Source of the DNA: DASZTV01 sp035550655
Lineage (GTDB): Bacteria; Actinomycetota; Actinomycetes; JAFAQI01
Direction: 5' to 3'
Length of the DNA stretch: 64,000 bases
Assembly: GCA_035550655.1 (NCBI GenBank)
Contig: DASZOU010000022.1
Span: forward strand, 62,001 to 126,000
The notes under the pieces were generated by a model that had not been told where the DNA came from, searched no databases, and worked only from the letters and a program-made list of their open reading frames with translations. How positions within the stretch are numbered: position 1 is the first letter of the stretch; every line of letters begins with the position of its first letter. Made by a program: the position numbers and the translations under genes. Positions 1-7,261 of the stretch are shown one piece after another.

Positions 1-643
1 GCCCGCCTTCCAGCTCCACGACGCGGCGGCGCATCGAGTCGACGATGTTCGAGTCGTGCGTGGCCATCACGACCGTCGTGCCGGTCCGGTTGATCCGGTC
101 GAGCAGCTTCATGATGCCGATGCTCGTCGCCGGGTCGAGGTTTCCGGTGGGCTCGTCGGCGAGCAGCACGCGCGGCCGGTTCACGAATGCGCGCGCGATC
201 GCAACGCGCTGCTGCTCACCACCGGAGAGCTCGTCGGGCTTGCGGTTCTCCTTGCCGTCCAGCCCGACGAGGCTGAGCACCTCAGGCACGACCTTGGCAA
301 CCACGGAGCGGGGCTTGCCGATGACGTCGAGCGCGAACGCGACGTTCTCCGCGACGGTCTTGTTGGGCAGCAGCCGGAAGTCCTGGAACACGGTGCCGAT
401 CTGCCGGCGCAGCGCCGGCACCCGCCAGTGCGACAGTCGCGACAGCTGCTTGCCGGCGACCCAGATCTCGCCCTTGGTCGGCGTCTCCGCCTTCAGGGCA
501 AGCCGCAGGAAGGTCGACTTCCCCGATCCCGACTGGCCGACGAGGAAGACGAACTCACCCTTGTCGACGTCGACCGAGACGTTGTCGAGGGCTGGCCTTG
601 TGCTCGTCGGGTAGACCTTGGTCACCGACTCGAAGCGAATCAT
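1..643 (-). CDS. ftsE: Cell-division ATP-binding protein FtsE (3' end beyond window)
   Basis: ABC-type ATPase that with FtsX couples the divisome to peptidoglycan hydrolase activation at the septum. Seen: an N-terminus typical of FtsE (MIRFESVTKVY), Walker A GQSGSGKST at about residues 36-44, ABC signature LSGGEQQR near 138, Walker B LLADEPT near 160 and a switch histidine in MATHD. About 214 codons are present of a family that is usually near 229 residues, so only the last few residues are lost off the left edge. ftsX is expected just beyond the edge. Only 23 bases separate it from upstream prfB, so the two are probably cotranscribed, an order common in actinobacteria. Confidence 0.96.
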   Translation of the reverse strand, partial: MIRFESVTKVYPTSTRPALDNVSVDVDKGEFVFLVGQSGSGKSTFLRLALKAETPTKGEIWVAGKQLSRLSHWRVPALRRQIGTVFQDFRLLPNKTVAENVAFALDVIGKPRSVVAKVVPEVLSLVGLDGKENRKPDELSGGEQQRVAIARAFVNRPRVLLADEPTGNLDPATSIGIMKLLDRINRTGTTVVMATHDSNIVDSMRRRVVELEGG

Positions 644-666
644 TTGCCGGTCAGTCTAGATGCGCT

Positions 667-1773
667 TCAGGCATCCGCCTGGCTGCGACGCCAGCGGACC
701 TCAGCTTCGATGAAGGCGTCGATGTCGCCGTCGAGCACTCCTCCGGTATTGCCCACCTCGAGGCCCGTTCGAGCGTCTTTGACCAGCTGGTAGGGATGCA
801 GGACGTAGTCCCGCACTTTGTCGTCGCTGCCGAAGCCGACGGTGTTGCGGGACCCCTTGAGCCGGTCCATCTCGGCGGCCTCGGCCTTTCGCCGCTCCTC
901 GAGCAGCTTCGCGGCGAGCACCTCCATCGCCCGAGCCCGGTTCTGGATCTGACTGCGCTCGTTCTGGCAGGTCACGACGATCCCGGTCGGCAGATGGGTG
1001 ATCCGCACTGCGGAGTCGGTGGTGTTGACCCCCTGCCCGCCCGGCCCCGACGAACGGTAGACGTCGACCCGGATCTCGTCTTCGGGGATGTCGACATGGT
1101 CCGCCTCGTCAACCACAGGGGTCACATCCACCCCGGCGAACGACGTCTGCCGCCTGGCCTGGTTGTCGAACGGGGAGATGCGGACCAGCCGGTGCACCCC
1201 GTGCTCCCCCGCGAGCGTGCCGTAGGCGAAGGGCGTGCGTACGACGAAGGTCGCCGACTTGATCCCCGCCTCTTCCGCGTAGGAGGTGTCGAAGACCTCT
1301 GTCGCGTAGTCGTGGCGCTCCGCCCAGCGCAGGTACATCCGCATCAGCATCTCGGCCCAGTCCGCGGCGTCGGTCCCGCCGGTACCGGAGTTGATCGTCA
1401 CGAGGGCGTCCCGCTCGTCGTACTCCCCGGACAGCAGCGTGCGGATCTCGAGGCCCTCGATGTCGCTGCGCAGCGCCGGAAGGTCCGCGGCGGCCTCGGC
1501 GAGCAGGTCGGGATCACCGAGCTCGATCGCCGCAGAGAGGTCGTCGAGACGGTTCCGAAGGCCATCGAGGCGCGCCAGGTCCGCCTTGAGCGCCGACAGC
1601 CGGCGGGTCACCCGCTGGGCGCGCTCCTGGTCACCCCACAGGTCGGGGTCGGCGGCCTCGGTCTCGAGCTTCTCGAGCTCACTGCGCATGTCAGCAGGCT
1701 TGAGCACGGCCTCGATGGATCCCAGCGTCGCGGAAAGCTCCTTGAGCTCCTCGGCTGGCTCGGTCCCGGACAC
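667..1773 (-). CDS. prfB: Peptide chain release factor 2 (RF2)
   Basis: Terminates translation at UGA and UAA by triggering peptidyl-tRNA hydrolysis on the ribosome. Seen: the catalytic GGQ in SSGPGGQGVN at about residues 245-247, and the stop-codon recognition tripeptide SPF (RISPFDNQ) at about 200-202, which marks RF2 rather than RF1 (PxT). The frame stays open further upstream, but GTG at 1771-1773 is chosen because a very strong GGGAGGAGG Shine-Dalgarno sits just before it; this gives 368 residues, normal for the family. The reading frame is continuous, so there is no programmed +1 frameshift of the kind that controls prfB in E. coli. It lies 23 bases upstream of ftsE. Confidence 0.96.
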   Translation of the reverse strand: MSGTEPAEELKELSATLGSIEAVLKPADMRSELEKLETEAADPDLWGDQERAQRVTRRLSALKADLARLDGLRNRLDDLSAAIELGDPDLLAEAAADLPALRSDIEGLEIRTLLSGEYDERDALVTINSGTGGTDAADWAEMLMRMYLRWAERHDYATEVFDTSYAEEAGIKSATFVVRTPFAYGTLAGEHGVHRLVRISPFDNQARRQTSFAGVDVTPVVDEADHVDIPEDEIRVDVYRSSGPGGQGVNTTDSAVRITHLPTGIVVTCQNERSQIQNRARAMEVLAAKLLEERRKAEAAEMDRLKGSRNTVGFGSDDKVRDYVLHPYQLVKDARTGLEVGNTGGVLDGDIDAFIEAEVRWRRSQADA

Positions 1774-1777
1774 CTGT

Positions 1778-1786
1778 CCTCCTCCC
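1778..1786 (-). promoter_or_regulatory. Strong ribosome binding site deciding the prfB start
   Basis: Reads GGGAGGAGG on the minus strand, ending four bases before the GTG at 1773. It favours this GTG over the in-frame ATG 51 bases further upstream. Confidence 0.75.
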
Positions 1787-1836
1787 GGCCCACCGCCCAA
1801 GATCGGCCTCGGCTTCGCCGACATCGGCTAGCGAGG

Positions 1837-2340
1837 TTACCGGGCGTCGTCGCAGGCAGCAGTGCTACCCGCGACGGGTGACGTCGCGTGCGCCGTGTCC
1901 CGGACCGGCACCGCACCACCCGCATGCGTGATCCCGAGCCAGCCCAGCAGCCGCCCGAACGGCACCGTGACCTCGCCCCGCAACGCGACGGTCACGGTCC
2001 CTCCCGCCACCGTGGTGTCGGGCGGATCCAGGTGCCGGAACGTGCGCGCGAGGTCCGGGCTGCGCTGCTCGATCGAGTCACGAGCCATCTTCGCGGCGCG
2101 GGCCGGGTCGAGCGGGAGCGACCCGCCGCAGCGCAGCTCGGGCCCGTCGTAGACCCGGTCGGTGTCGACACCTTGCGCCGCGTCGATCGCCGCGGCGTCC
2201 GCGGCCGACGACAGCGCCCGCTCCGCGAGGAACACCTTCGACACGTCGATGCCGGCGACGATCAACGCGACGGCGATCGCCGTGTAGCCGATGACCAGCA
2301 CCGCGAGCGATCCGTCATCGCGGCCACCCGCTACTCGCAC
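1837..2340 (-). CDS. TadG-like pilus-associated protein
   Basis: Probable minor pseudopilin or pilus-associated membrane protein of a Tad (tight adherence) system. Seen: one N-terminal hydrophobic segment directly after DDGSLAVLVIGYTAI, followed by SAADAAAIDAAQ, a pattern usual in TadG/TadE-like proteins in which the segment is preceded by a short hydrophilic leader; the rest is an extracytoplasmic domain of about 130 residues with no recognisable enzyme motif. The chosen start is the GTG at 2340, which overlaps the end of the upstream TadE gene by ten bases. It is the last gene of the tad run, 63 bases before the prfB start. Confidence 0.72.
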   Translation of the reverse strand: MRVAGGRDDGSLAVLVIGYTAIAVALIVAGIDVSKVFLAERALSSAADAAAIDAAQGVDTDRVYDGPELRCGGSLPLDPARAAKMARDSIEQRSPDLARTFRHLDPPDTTVAGGTVTVALRGEVTVPFGRLLGWLGITHAGGAVPVRDTAHATSPVAGSTAACDDAR

Positions 2341-2801
2341 GACGCGTCCGGTACGCCGGTGCCGGAGTAGCAGCTGATCCGTTCCGAGTGGTGTGCGCTG
2401 ACGCCGATCGCCGCGACGCAACGGCCGCGGCACATCCAGACAGGCACCAGCGGGATCGGGACCTGAGCGCCGAGCGACACGGTGAACCGCGAACCCGGCG
2501 CGTAGTCGCACGCGCCACAGTCGACGACCCGCCCGTGCGGCGACCAGCGCACACCTTCGTCACGCAACGCGAGCGCGACCGCGGCCTCCGCCCGCCGCTC
2601 ACCCAAGTCGTCGGCGCCGGCCGTGGCGTAGGCACGAGCAGCGTCGCGCGCTGCTGCCGTCATGCCGAACGCCGCCCGCTGCACGGTGACCGCGGTCATC
2701 ACGACGTATCCGAGCGGCACGAGCAGCAACACGGAGAGGAAGACGAACTCGACGAGCGCGCTGCCGGTGTCGCCGCCGAGCCGCTCGCCCTGGTTCGTCA
2801 C
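2331..2801 (-). CDS. TadE-family pseudopilin (second copy)
   Basis: Small single-pass protein of the TadE family, thought to be processed by the prepilin peptidase and to help assemble Flp pili. Seen: the hallmark GSALVEFVFLSVLLLVPLGYV segment at about residues 12-32, with the conserved glutamate at position +5 of the mature-like sequence, then an extracellular domain with four cysteines in its C-terminal half. The GTG start shares a GTGA overlap with the stop of the preceding TadE gene, so translation is probably coupled. 156 residues is a normal length. Confidence 0.82.
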   Translation of the reverse strand: MTNQGERLGGDTGSALVEFVFLSVLLLVPLGYVVMTAVTVQRAAFGMTAAARDAARAYATAGADDLGERRAEAAVALALRDEGVRWSPHGRVVDCGACDYAPGSRFTVSLGAQVPIPLVPVWMCRGRCVAAIGVSAHHSERISCYSGTGVPDASCE

Positions 2802-3205
2802 GACTGGGCTTCGAGCAGGGCGTGTCCGGTCGCGTGGACGGTCGGACCGACCGGCAGGAACCACGCGAGCAGTGGCAACCGAGCCGTCACCTCGATCGTC
2901 ACGACCTGGGCGCCGTCGACCGAGTCCTGCGAGCGGGCCGCAACCGCGTGGGCGTACGACGGGCCCAGCGCCTCCTTGATCTCCCGGTTGGCCGCAGCAG
3001 CCGCCGCCGTTGCGCTCGCGACATCCGCGTTGGCGCCGTACCTCGCGCCGTCCGCAACACACGCTGCCAGCACGTTGCGCACGTGGTAGTCCACGCCGAC
3101 CTGCAGGACAGCCAGGAACAGCAAGGTGACGAGCGAGCCGACGAGGACGAACTCGACGGCCGCAGAGCCGGTGTCGGCGGCCGCGGAGCCGCGACCGGTG
3201 CTCAC
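2798..3205 (-). CDS. TadE-family pseudopilin (first copy)
   Basis: Minor pseudopilin of the Tad/Flp pilus. Seen: the diagnostic motif DTGSAAVEFVLVGSLVTLLFLAVLQ at about residues 11-35 (hydrophobic helix with the processing-site glutamate), followed by about 90 residues of extracellular domain. The GTG start at 3205 overlaps the stop codon of the small upstream gene (GTGA), and its own stop overlaps the next TadE start in the same way. The two TadE genes are paralogues but clearly diverged outside the N-terminal helix. Confidence 0.82.
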   Translation of the reverse strand: MSTGRGSAAADTGSAAVEFVLVGSLVTLLFLAVLQVGVDYHVRNVLAACVADGARYGANADVASATAAAAAANREIKEALGPSYAHAVAARSQDSVDGAQVVTIEVTARLPLLAWFLPVGPTVHATGHALLEAQS

Positions 3206-3402
3206 TGGCTCGGGTCGCCCGCAATGTTCAGCGCGTTCGTGAGCAGGTTGCGCAGCGTCGGCTCGGCAACGACCCACAAGGCGACGACGATCCCTGCCGT
3301 CATCATCGTGATCAGCACCCAGCCGGGGACGTCGCCCCGGTCGCGGTCGTTGGCGATCCGGAACCCCAGCGACCGCCACCACGCCTGCACCGAACTCCTC
3401 AT
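3202..3402 (-). CDS. Small single-pass membrane protein in the pilin position of the tad operon
   Basis: 66-residue protein with a basic N-terminus (residues 1-27), a single membrane helix (about 30-50, PGWVLITMMTAGIVVALW) and a short C-terminal tail. It occupies the place between tadC and the tadE genes where Flp/DUF4244-type pilins are usually found, so it is a candidate pilin or assembly factor. It lacks the usual class III processing signature with a glutamate at +5, so the pilin call is inference. The ATG start at 3402 is supported by GGAGGG about eight bases upstream. Its stop overlaps the tadE start. Confidence 0.6.
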   Translation of the reverse strand: MRSSVQAWWRSLGFRIANDRDRGDVPGWVLITMMTAGIVVALWVVAEPTLRNLLTNALNIAGDPSQ

Positions 3403-3430
3403 GACTGCACCCTCCTGTCGAGACGGATCG

Positions 3431-4369
3431 TCACGGCACTGCAAGACGCAGGCCGTAGAAACCGGGAAAGAGCGCGAACACAACGGTCACGGGGAGGACG
3501 AAGAACACGACGGGGACGAGCATCGCGATCTCCTTTCGACCGCCGGCTTCGAGCAACGCCCGGCGACCCTCCTCACGCGCGTCGGCCGCTTGGGCGCGCA
3601 AGACGTCCGCCATCGGCGTCCCGCGCTCGACGGCGATCGCCATGCCGTCGACGAACCGGATCACGGCCGGCAGCGCCGTCCGCGTCGCGAGCGACTCGAG
3701 AGCGGACACGAGGGTTGCACCGGCTCGGCTGTCGGCCAGGACCTGGCGGATCTCCGCCGCGAGCTCGCCGGTCGCAGTCCGCGAGACCCGCTCGAGCGCG
3801 CTCACCGGGCTCTCGCCCGCCCCTACGGCGAGCGCCAGAAGCTCCGCGATCGTCGGGAACTCCGCAACCATCCGCGCCTCACGTCGACGTACCTCACGAG
3901 TGAGCAGGTGGTCGCGCACCATCACGCCGAACAGGCCGAACACCACCGCGAGAACCAGCAGCGCGACCGGTGACCGGTGCGCGCCACGAACCGCTGCGAC
4001 CACCGACAACACGAGCCCGACCGCCAGCCCGACGGCGCCATACAGCACCTGCTCGACCCGGAATGCTTCGAGTGTCATCCGGCCACCGGCGCGCAGCAGC
4101 CGTCGCCGCACCGACGCTGCGCCACCGATCCAGCCGTCGACGCGACGGGCGAGGTGTTTGAGGGTCGGGCCCAGCAGCCGTTCAACGGCGCCGAACGACG
4201 TCGTCGGGGCCGTTGTCGCGAGCAGCCGTGACTGCCGGGGCGTGTCGGTGAGGTACGGCGCCAGCCGATCGTCGAGTCGCGCCCTTCGCATCGGGGGGCT
4301 CGATCGAAGCGCCAGCCACAGCCCGCTGCCGCTGACCGCACCCAGTCCGGCTCCGGCCGGCGACCACAT
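3431..4369 (-). CDS. tadC: Tad inner-membrane platform protein TadC (type II secretion F domain)
   Basis: Polytopic platform protein that with TadB anchors the TadA ATPase and drives pilus extension. Seen: an N-terminal helix at about residues 3-20, a pair of helices near 105-155, the cytoplasmic GspF/T2SF domain containing EFPTIAELLALAVGAGESPVSALERV (about 175-200), and a C-terminal helix pair ending in LPVTVVFALFPGFY. The start is ambiguous by one codon: GTG at 4372 (4-base overlap with tadB) or ATG at 4369 (TGATG, one shared base); I use the ATG. About 312 residues, normal for TadC. Confidence 0.9.
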   Translation of the reverse strand: MWSPAGAGLGAVSGSGLWLALRSSPPMRRARLDDRLAPYLTDTPRQSRLLATTAPTTSFGAVERLLGPTLKHLARRVDGWIGGAASVRRRLLRAGGRMTLEAFRVEQVLYGAVGLAVGLVLSVVAAVRGAHRSPVALLVLAVVFGLFGVMVRDHLLTREVRRREARMVAEFPTIAELLALAVGAGESPVSALERVSRTATGELAAEIRQVLADSRAGATLVSALESLATRTALPAVIRFVDGMAIAVERGTPMADVLRAQAADAREEGRRALLEAGGRKEIAMLVPVVFFVLPVTVVFALFPGFYGLRLAVP

Positions 4370-5220
4370 CACCGCAGCACCCGAACGTCGTCGGGGAGCC
4401 GGGCGACGAGCAGCATCACGCGATAGGCGAAGAAGGAGACGACGCCGCCGCACACCAGCACTGCGACACCCGCCGCGCTGTCATACGCCGCGACCGTCTG
4501 CGGCCGAAGTGAGAGCGTTGCGAGGACGAACCAGGGCGCTGAGAGCGCCAGCCGGGCCGCCGCAACGGTCCATCCCTGGCGGGTCTCCAGCTCCCCGCGG
4601 GTTCGGGCATCGTCGCGCAGGAACTGCGAGAGAGTGCGCAACAGCCGGCCGAGGTCGCTGCCCCCGACATCTCGTGCAATCCGAAGCGACTCGATGATGC
4701 GGTCCGCCACCGGGTCCGCCAGCGACATCTTCAACCGGTCGAGGCAGTCGCCGAACCGGCCGGTCGCACGATGGTCGACGGCGAAGCGCTCGAACTCGGG
4801 TCGCAGCGGCTCCGGGCCGCGTACCGCCAGCTGTGCGACCGCTTCCGGCAGTGACAGACCGGCGCGCACCGCCGAACCCAGGTTGTCGACGACGTCCGGC
4901 CAGAGCGCCCGCAGCTCGGCGACCCGCAACGACCGGCGGCGGCGAACCAGAGCAAGCGGCGCATAGCCGGCGAACCCGGCAAACGCTGCCGCGATGGTGG
5001 CGGCCCGGCTGATGCCGGCCACCACGATGAAGGTCACGAACGCCGCTCCGGCGCACATGGCGTAGAGCTGCCTCGGGCGGATACCCGGCAAGCCCGCTTG
5101 GGCGAGCAGCTCGCGGGTGCCTTGGCCGGATTCGCGGGGCACCCCGCGCGGCGCGTCCCTGGCCGTCCACACCAACAAGCACCCGACACCGAACATCAGG
5201 CCCAACAGCGCGCCGATCAC
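4369..5220 (-). CDS. tadB: Tad inner-membrane platform protein TadB (type II secretion F domain)
   Basis: Membrane platform partner of TadC. Seen: N-terminal helix MIGALLGLMFGVGCLLVW, a hydrophobic pair at about residues 52-90, the GspF/T2SF core with LWPDVVDNLGSAVRAGLSLPEAV (about 106-128) and C-terminal helices. At 283 residues it is of usual size. The GTG start overlaps the tadA stop by four bases (GTGA), and the stop overlaps the tadC start, so tadA-tadB-tadC are almost certainly translated as a coupled unit. Confidence 0.9.
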   Translation of the reverse strand: MIGALLGLMFGVGCLLVWTARDAPRGVPRESGQGTRELLAQAGLPGIRPRQLYAMCAGAAFVTFIVVAGISRAATIAAAFAGFAGYAPLALVRRRRSLRVAELRALWPDVVDNLGSAVRAGLSLPEAVAQLAVRGPEPLRPEFERFAVDHRATGRFGDCLDRLKMSLADPVADRIIESLRIARDVGGSDLGRLLRTLSQFLRDDARTRGELETRQGWTVAAARLALSAPWFVLATLSLRPQTVAAYDSAAGVAVLVCGGVVSFFAYRVMLLVARLPDDVRVLR

Positions 5221-6449
5221 GCCGTCCGCTCCTGCGCGAGCAGCTCGGCGAGGTCAACCCGCGCTGCGTCAAAGCGTTGCGGGTGCGGTGGCCAGCCGTC
5301 CGCCCGCACCAAATGACCGTTACGAGTCGTGAACAAGTCGGCGGTTTCGACGACGTCACCCTCGACCCGTCCGGGCACCGCGAGGATCTCCCGAACCCGT
5401 CGCCGGCCTCGTCCGTCCCGGGCCAGGTGAATGACCAAGTCGACGCTCGCGGCGACCGTCGGAACCACGAACTGGTGGCTGACGTTCTCCCCCGCCAGCA
5501 GCGGCAGCGTGCAGAGCTTCGTCACGGCCTCGCGCGCCGAGTTCGCGTGCAAGGTGCACATGCCAGGCAGCCCGGAGTTGAGCGCGATCAACAGGTCGAG
5601 CGCCTCCTCCTGCCGGACCTCCCCCACGACGATCCGGTCCGGGCGCATTCGCAGCGCCTCTTTCACCAACCGGCGCAACCGCACCTCGCCCGTTCCTTCG
5701 AGGTTGGGTTGCCGGGTCTGCATCGCGACGACATCCGCCAGCTGCACCCGGAGCTCGAAGACCTCTTCGCAGGTGATCACCCGCTCGTGCGCAGGGACTG
5801 CCGAGACGAGGCAGTTGAGCATCGTCGTCTTCCCGGCTTGGGTTCCGCCGGCGACGATGATGTTGAGCCCTGCCACGACCGCGGCCTCGAGAAACCGCGC
5901 GGCCTGGCGAGTGATCGTGCCGAGTGAGATGAGCTCTTCGAACGAGTGCGCCGACAAGACGAACTTGCGGATGTTGACCGCCCAGTCCGCGCGTGTGACG
6001 TCCGGGATCACGACGTGGAGCCGTTCGCCTCCAGGGAGCATTGCGTCGACGAACGGCGTGCTGAAGTCGACCCGCCGCCCCGAGGTCTTCAGCATCCGCT
6101 CGACCAGGTCCTTGACTTGGGTCGCGTCGAGGATCGTGGTGGTCAGCTCGCTGCGGCCACGCCGCGCGACGAACACACGTCCGGGCTCGTTGATCCACAG
6201 CTCCTCGACTTCCGGGTCGTCGAGGTAGCGCTGCAACGGGCCGAACCCGGCGACGGCGTCGTACACCGCGCGGGCAACGCCTTCGGGATCGGCGAGCGGC
6301 GGCAGCGTGCTCGTCGCCGCCCGCTCGTCGTAGTCGGCCACCGCCTCGTCGACGAGGCGCTGCATCTCATGCGGAGCCGACACCGGGTCGAGGCCACGAC
6401 GACGGACCAGCTCACGGACCTCGTCCTCGACCAGAGCCCGCCCATCCAC
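5217..6449 (-). CDS. tadA: Tad/Flp pilus assembly ATPase TadA (CpaF family)
   Basis: Hexameric secretion ATPase powering Tad pilus polymerisation. Seen: N-terminal VirB11-like region, Walker A GGTQAGKTT at about residues 201-209, acidic box in HERVITCEEVFELRV, Walker B in RMRPDRIVVGEVR, and the histidine-box sequence MCTLHANSA. GTG at 6449 is my start (410 residues) because the codons upstream of it look non-coding; the frame stays open to a GTG at 6527 with no good ribosome binding site, so the start is uncertain. First gene of the tad run, 104 bases after the methyltransferase gene. No secretin or prepilin peptidase is visible here; TadZ- and CpaB-like genes lie 35 kb away. Confidence 0.92.
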   Translation of the reverse strand: MDGRALVEDEVRELVRRRGLDPVSAPHEMQRLVDEAVADYDERAATSTLPPLADPEGVARAVYDAVAGFGPLQRYLDDPEVEELWINEPGRVFVARRGRSELTTTILDATQVKDLVERMLKTSGRRVDFSTPFVDAMLPGGERLHVVIPDVTRADWAVNIRKFVLSAHSFEELISLGTITRQAARFLEAAVVAGLNIIVAGGTQAGKTTMLNCLVSAVPAHERVITCEEVFELRVQLADVVAMQTRQPNLEGTGEVRLRRLVKEALRMRPDRIVVGEVRQEEALDLLIALNSGLPGMCTLHANSAREAVTKLCTLPLLAGENVSHQFVVPTVAASVDLVIHLARDGRGRRRVREILAVPGRVEGDVVETADLFTTRNGHLVRADGWPPHPQRFDAARVDLAELLAQERTA

Positions 6450-6553
6450 GGCGCGGAACGCTAGATGCGGCGGATGCCCGCGACAACCTCCAGTTGGAAA
6501 GCTGTGGAGGCCTTCGAGTTCCTGCACCGCCCGCCGTCAAAGCGGCGCGACCG

Positions 6554-7261
6554 CTAAGGGACCCGCGCGAATGCGTTGAAGCGGTACCTCGCGTTGGCGT
6601 AGTTGGCGATCTGCTGGTCCTCGATGACGACGTCCGTGAGACCGGCGTCGCGCATCGCCTCCGCCATCCATTCGCGGTCGAAGCGGTGATCCAGTCCGTC
6701 GTACCGTTCGGCGTACGTCGCCGCGCCACCGAGCCGCTCTTGCCGGCCGGCGAGCGCCTCCGCCGCAGTGGCGAGATCGGGGACGTCCAGCACCGCGACC
6801 GCCCGCACCGCCTTGCGGGCCATGCGCTCGATGACGAGCCGCGCGTACTCGTACGACGGGAAGTAGAAGAAGACACTGCATGCCACGACCGCATCCACTG
6901 CCGGCTGAGTGTCGAGCTCAGCCGCCTCCGCGACAGTGAAGGCGGCGCCGGGCATGACACGCCTGGCGTCTTCGATCAGGCGCGCCGAGTAGTCCACGCC
7001 ACCGACATCGATCCCCGCGACGAAGGCCGGATAGAGAAAGGCACCCGAACCGCACCCGACCTCGAACAACGAGTCACCGGGGCGAAGCTCCAGGCGATTG
7101 CAGGTCCGACGGACGAAATCGGTCCACGCATCCTCGGTGATGGACCCGAACCCGGTATCGAATCCGTCGGCGGCGAGCATTCCTGCGAGTGGCGACCTCG
7201 ACTCGGCATCGTGCTCGACGCCATGACGGCTCCAGACCTCATGCCACCGGCTCTCCTTCAA
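6554..7261 (-). CDS. SAM-dependent methyltransferase
   Basis: Class I methyltransferase. Seen: SAM-binding motif I LFEVGCGSGAF at about residues 52-62, an acidic motif II in GGVDYSA, and a post-I region with VDAVVACSVFFYF. The probable start is TTG at 7261, which overlaps the stop of the upstream gene by four bases (TTGA); no ATG or GTG lies nearby in frame, so the start is inferred from coupling. About 235 residues. It is the third gene of a licD - nucleotidyltransferase/aminotransferase - methyltransferase operon, so the likely substrate is the amine or head group made or transferred by that pathway (inference); a sugar substrate is an alternative. Confidence 0.75.
   Translation of the reverse strand: MKESRWHEVWSRHGVEHDAESRSPLAGMLAADGFDTGFGSITEDAWTDFVRRTCNRLELRPGDSLFEVGCGSGAFLYPAFVAGIDVGGVDYSARLIEDARRVMPGAAFTVAEAAELDTQPAVDAVVACSVFFYFPSYEYARLVIERMARKAVRAVAVLDVPDLATAAEALAGRQERLGGAATYAERYDGLDHRFDREWMAEAMRDAGLTDVVIEDQQIANYANARYRFNAFARVP

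Noticed and set aside
1774..1824. Longer prfB frame, and a possible RF2 programmed frameshift
   Set aside because: A strong Shine-Dalgarno sits just before the GTG at 1773 and the frame is continuous, so neither the extension nor a frameshift site is needed.
6450..6527. N-terminal extension of tadA to a GTG at 6527
   Set aside because: The extra codons are not GC-rich at third positions and there is no ribosome binding site; I kept GTG at 6449 but the start remains open.
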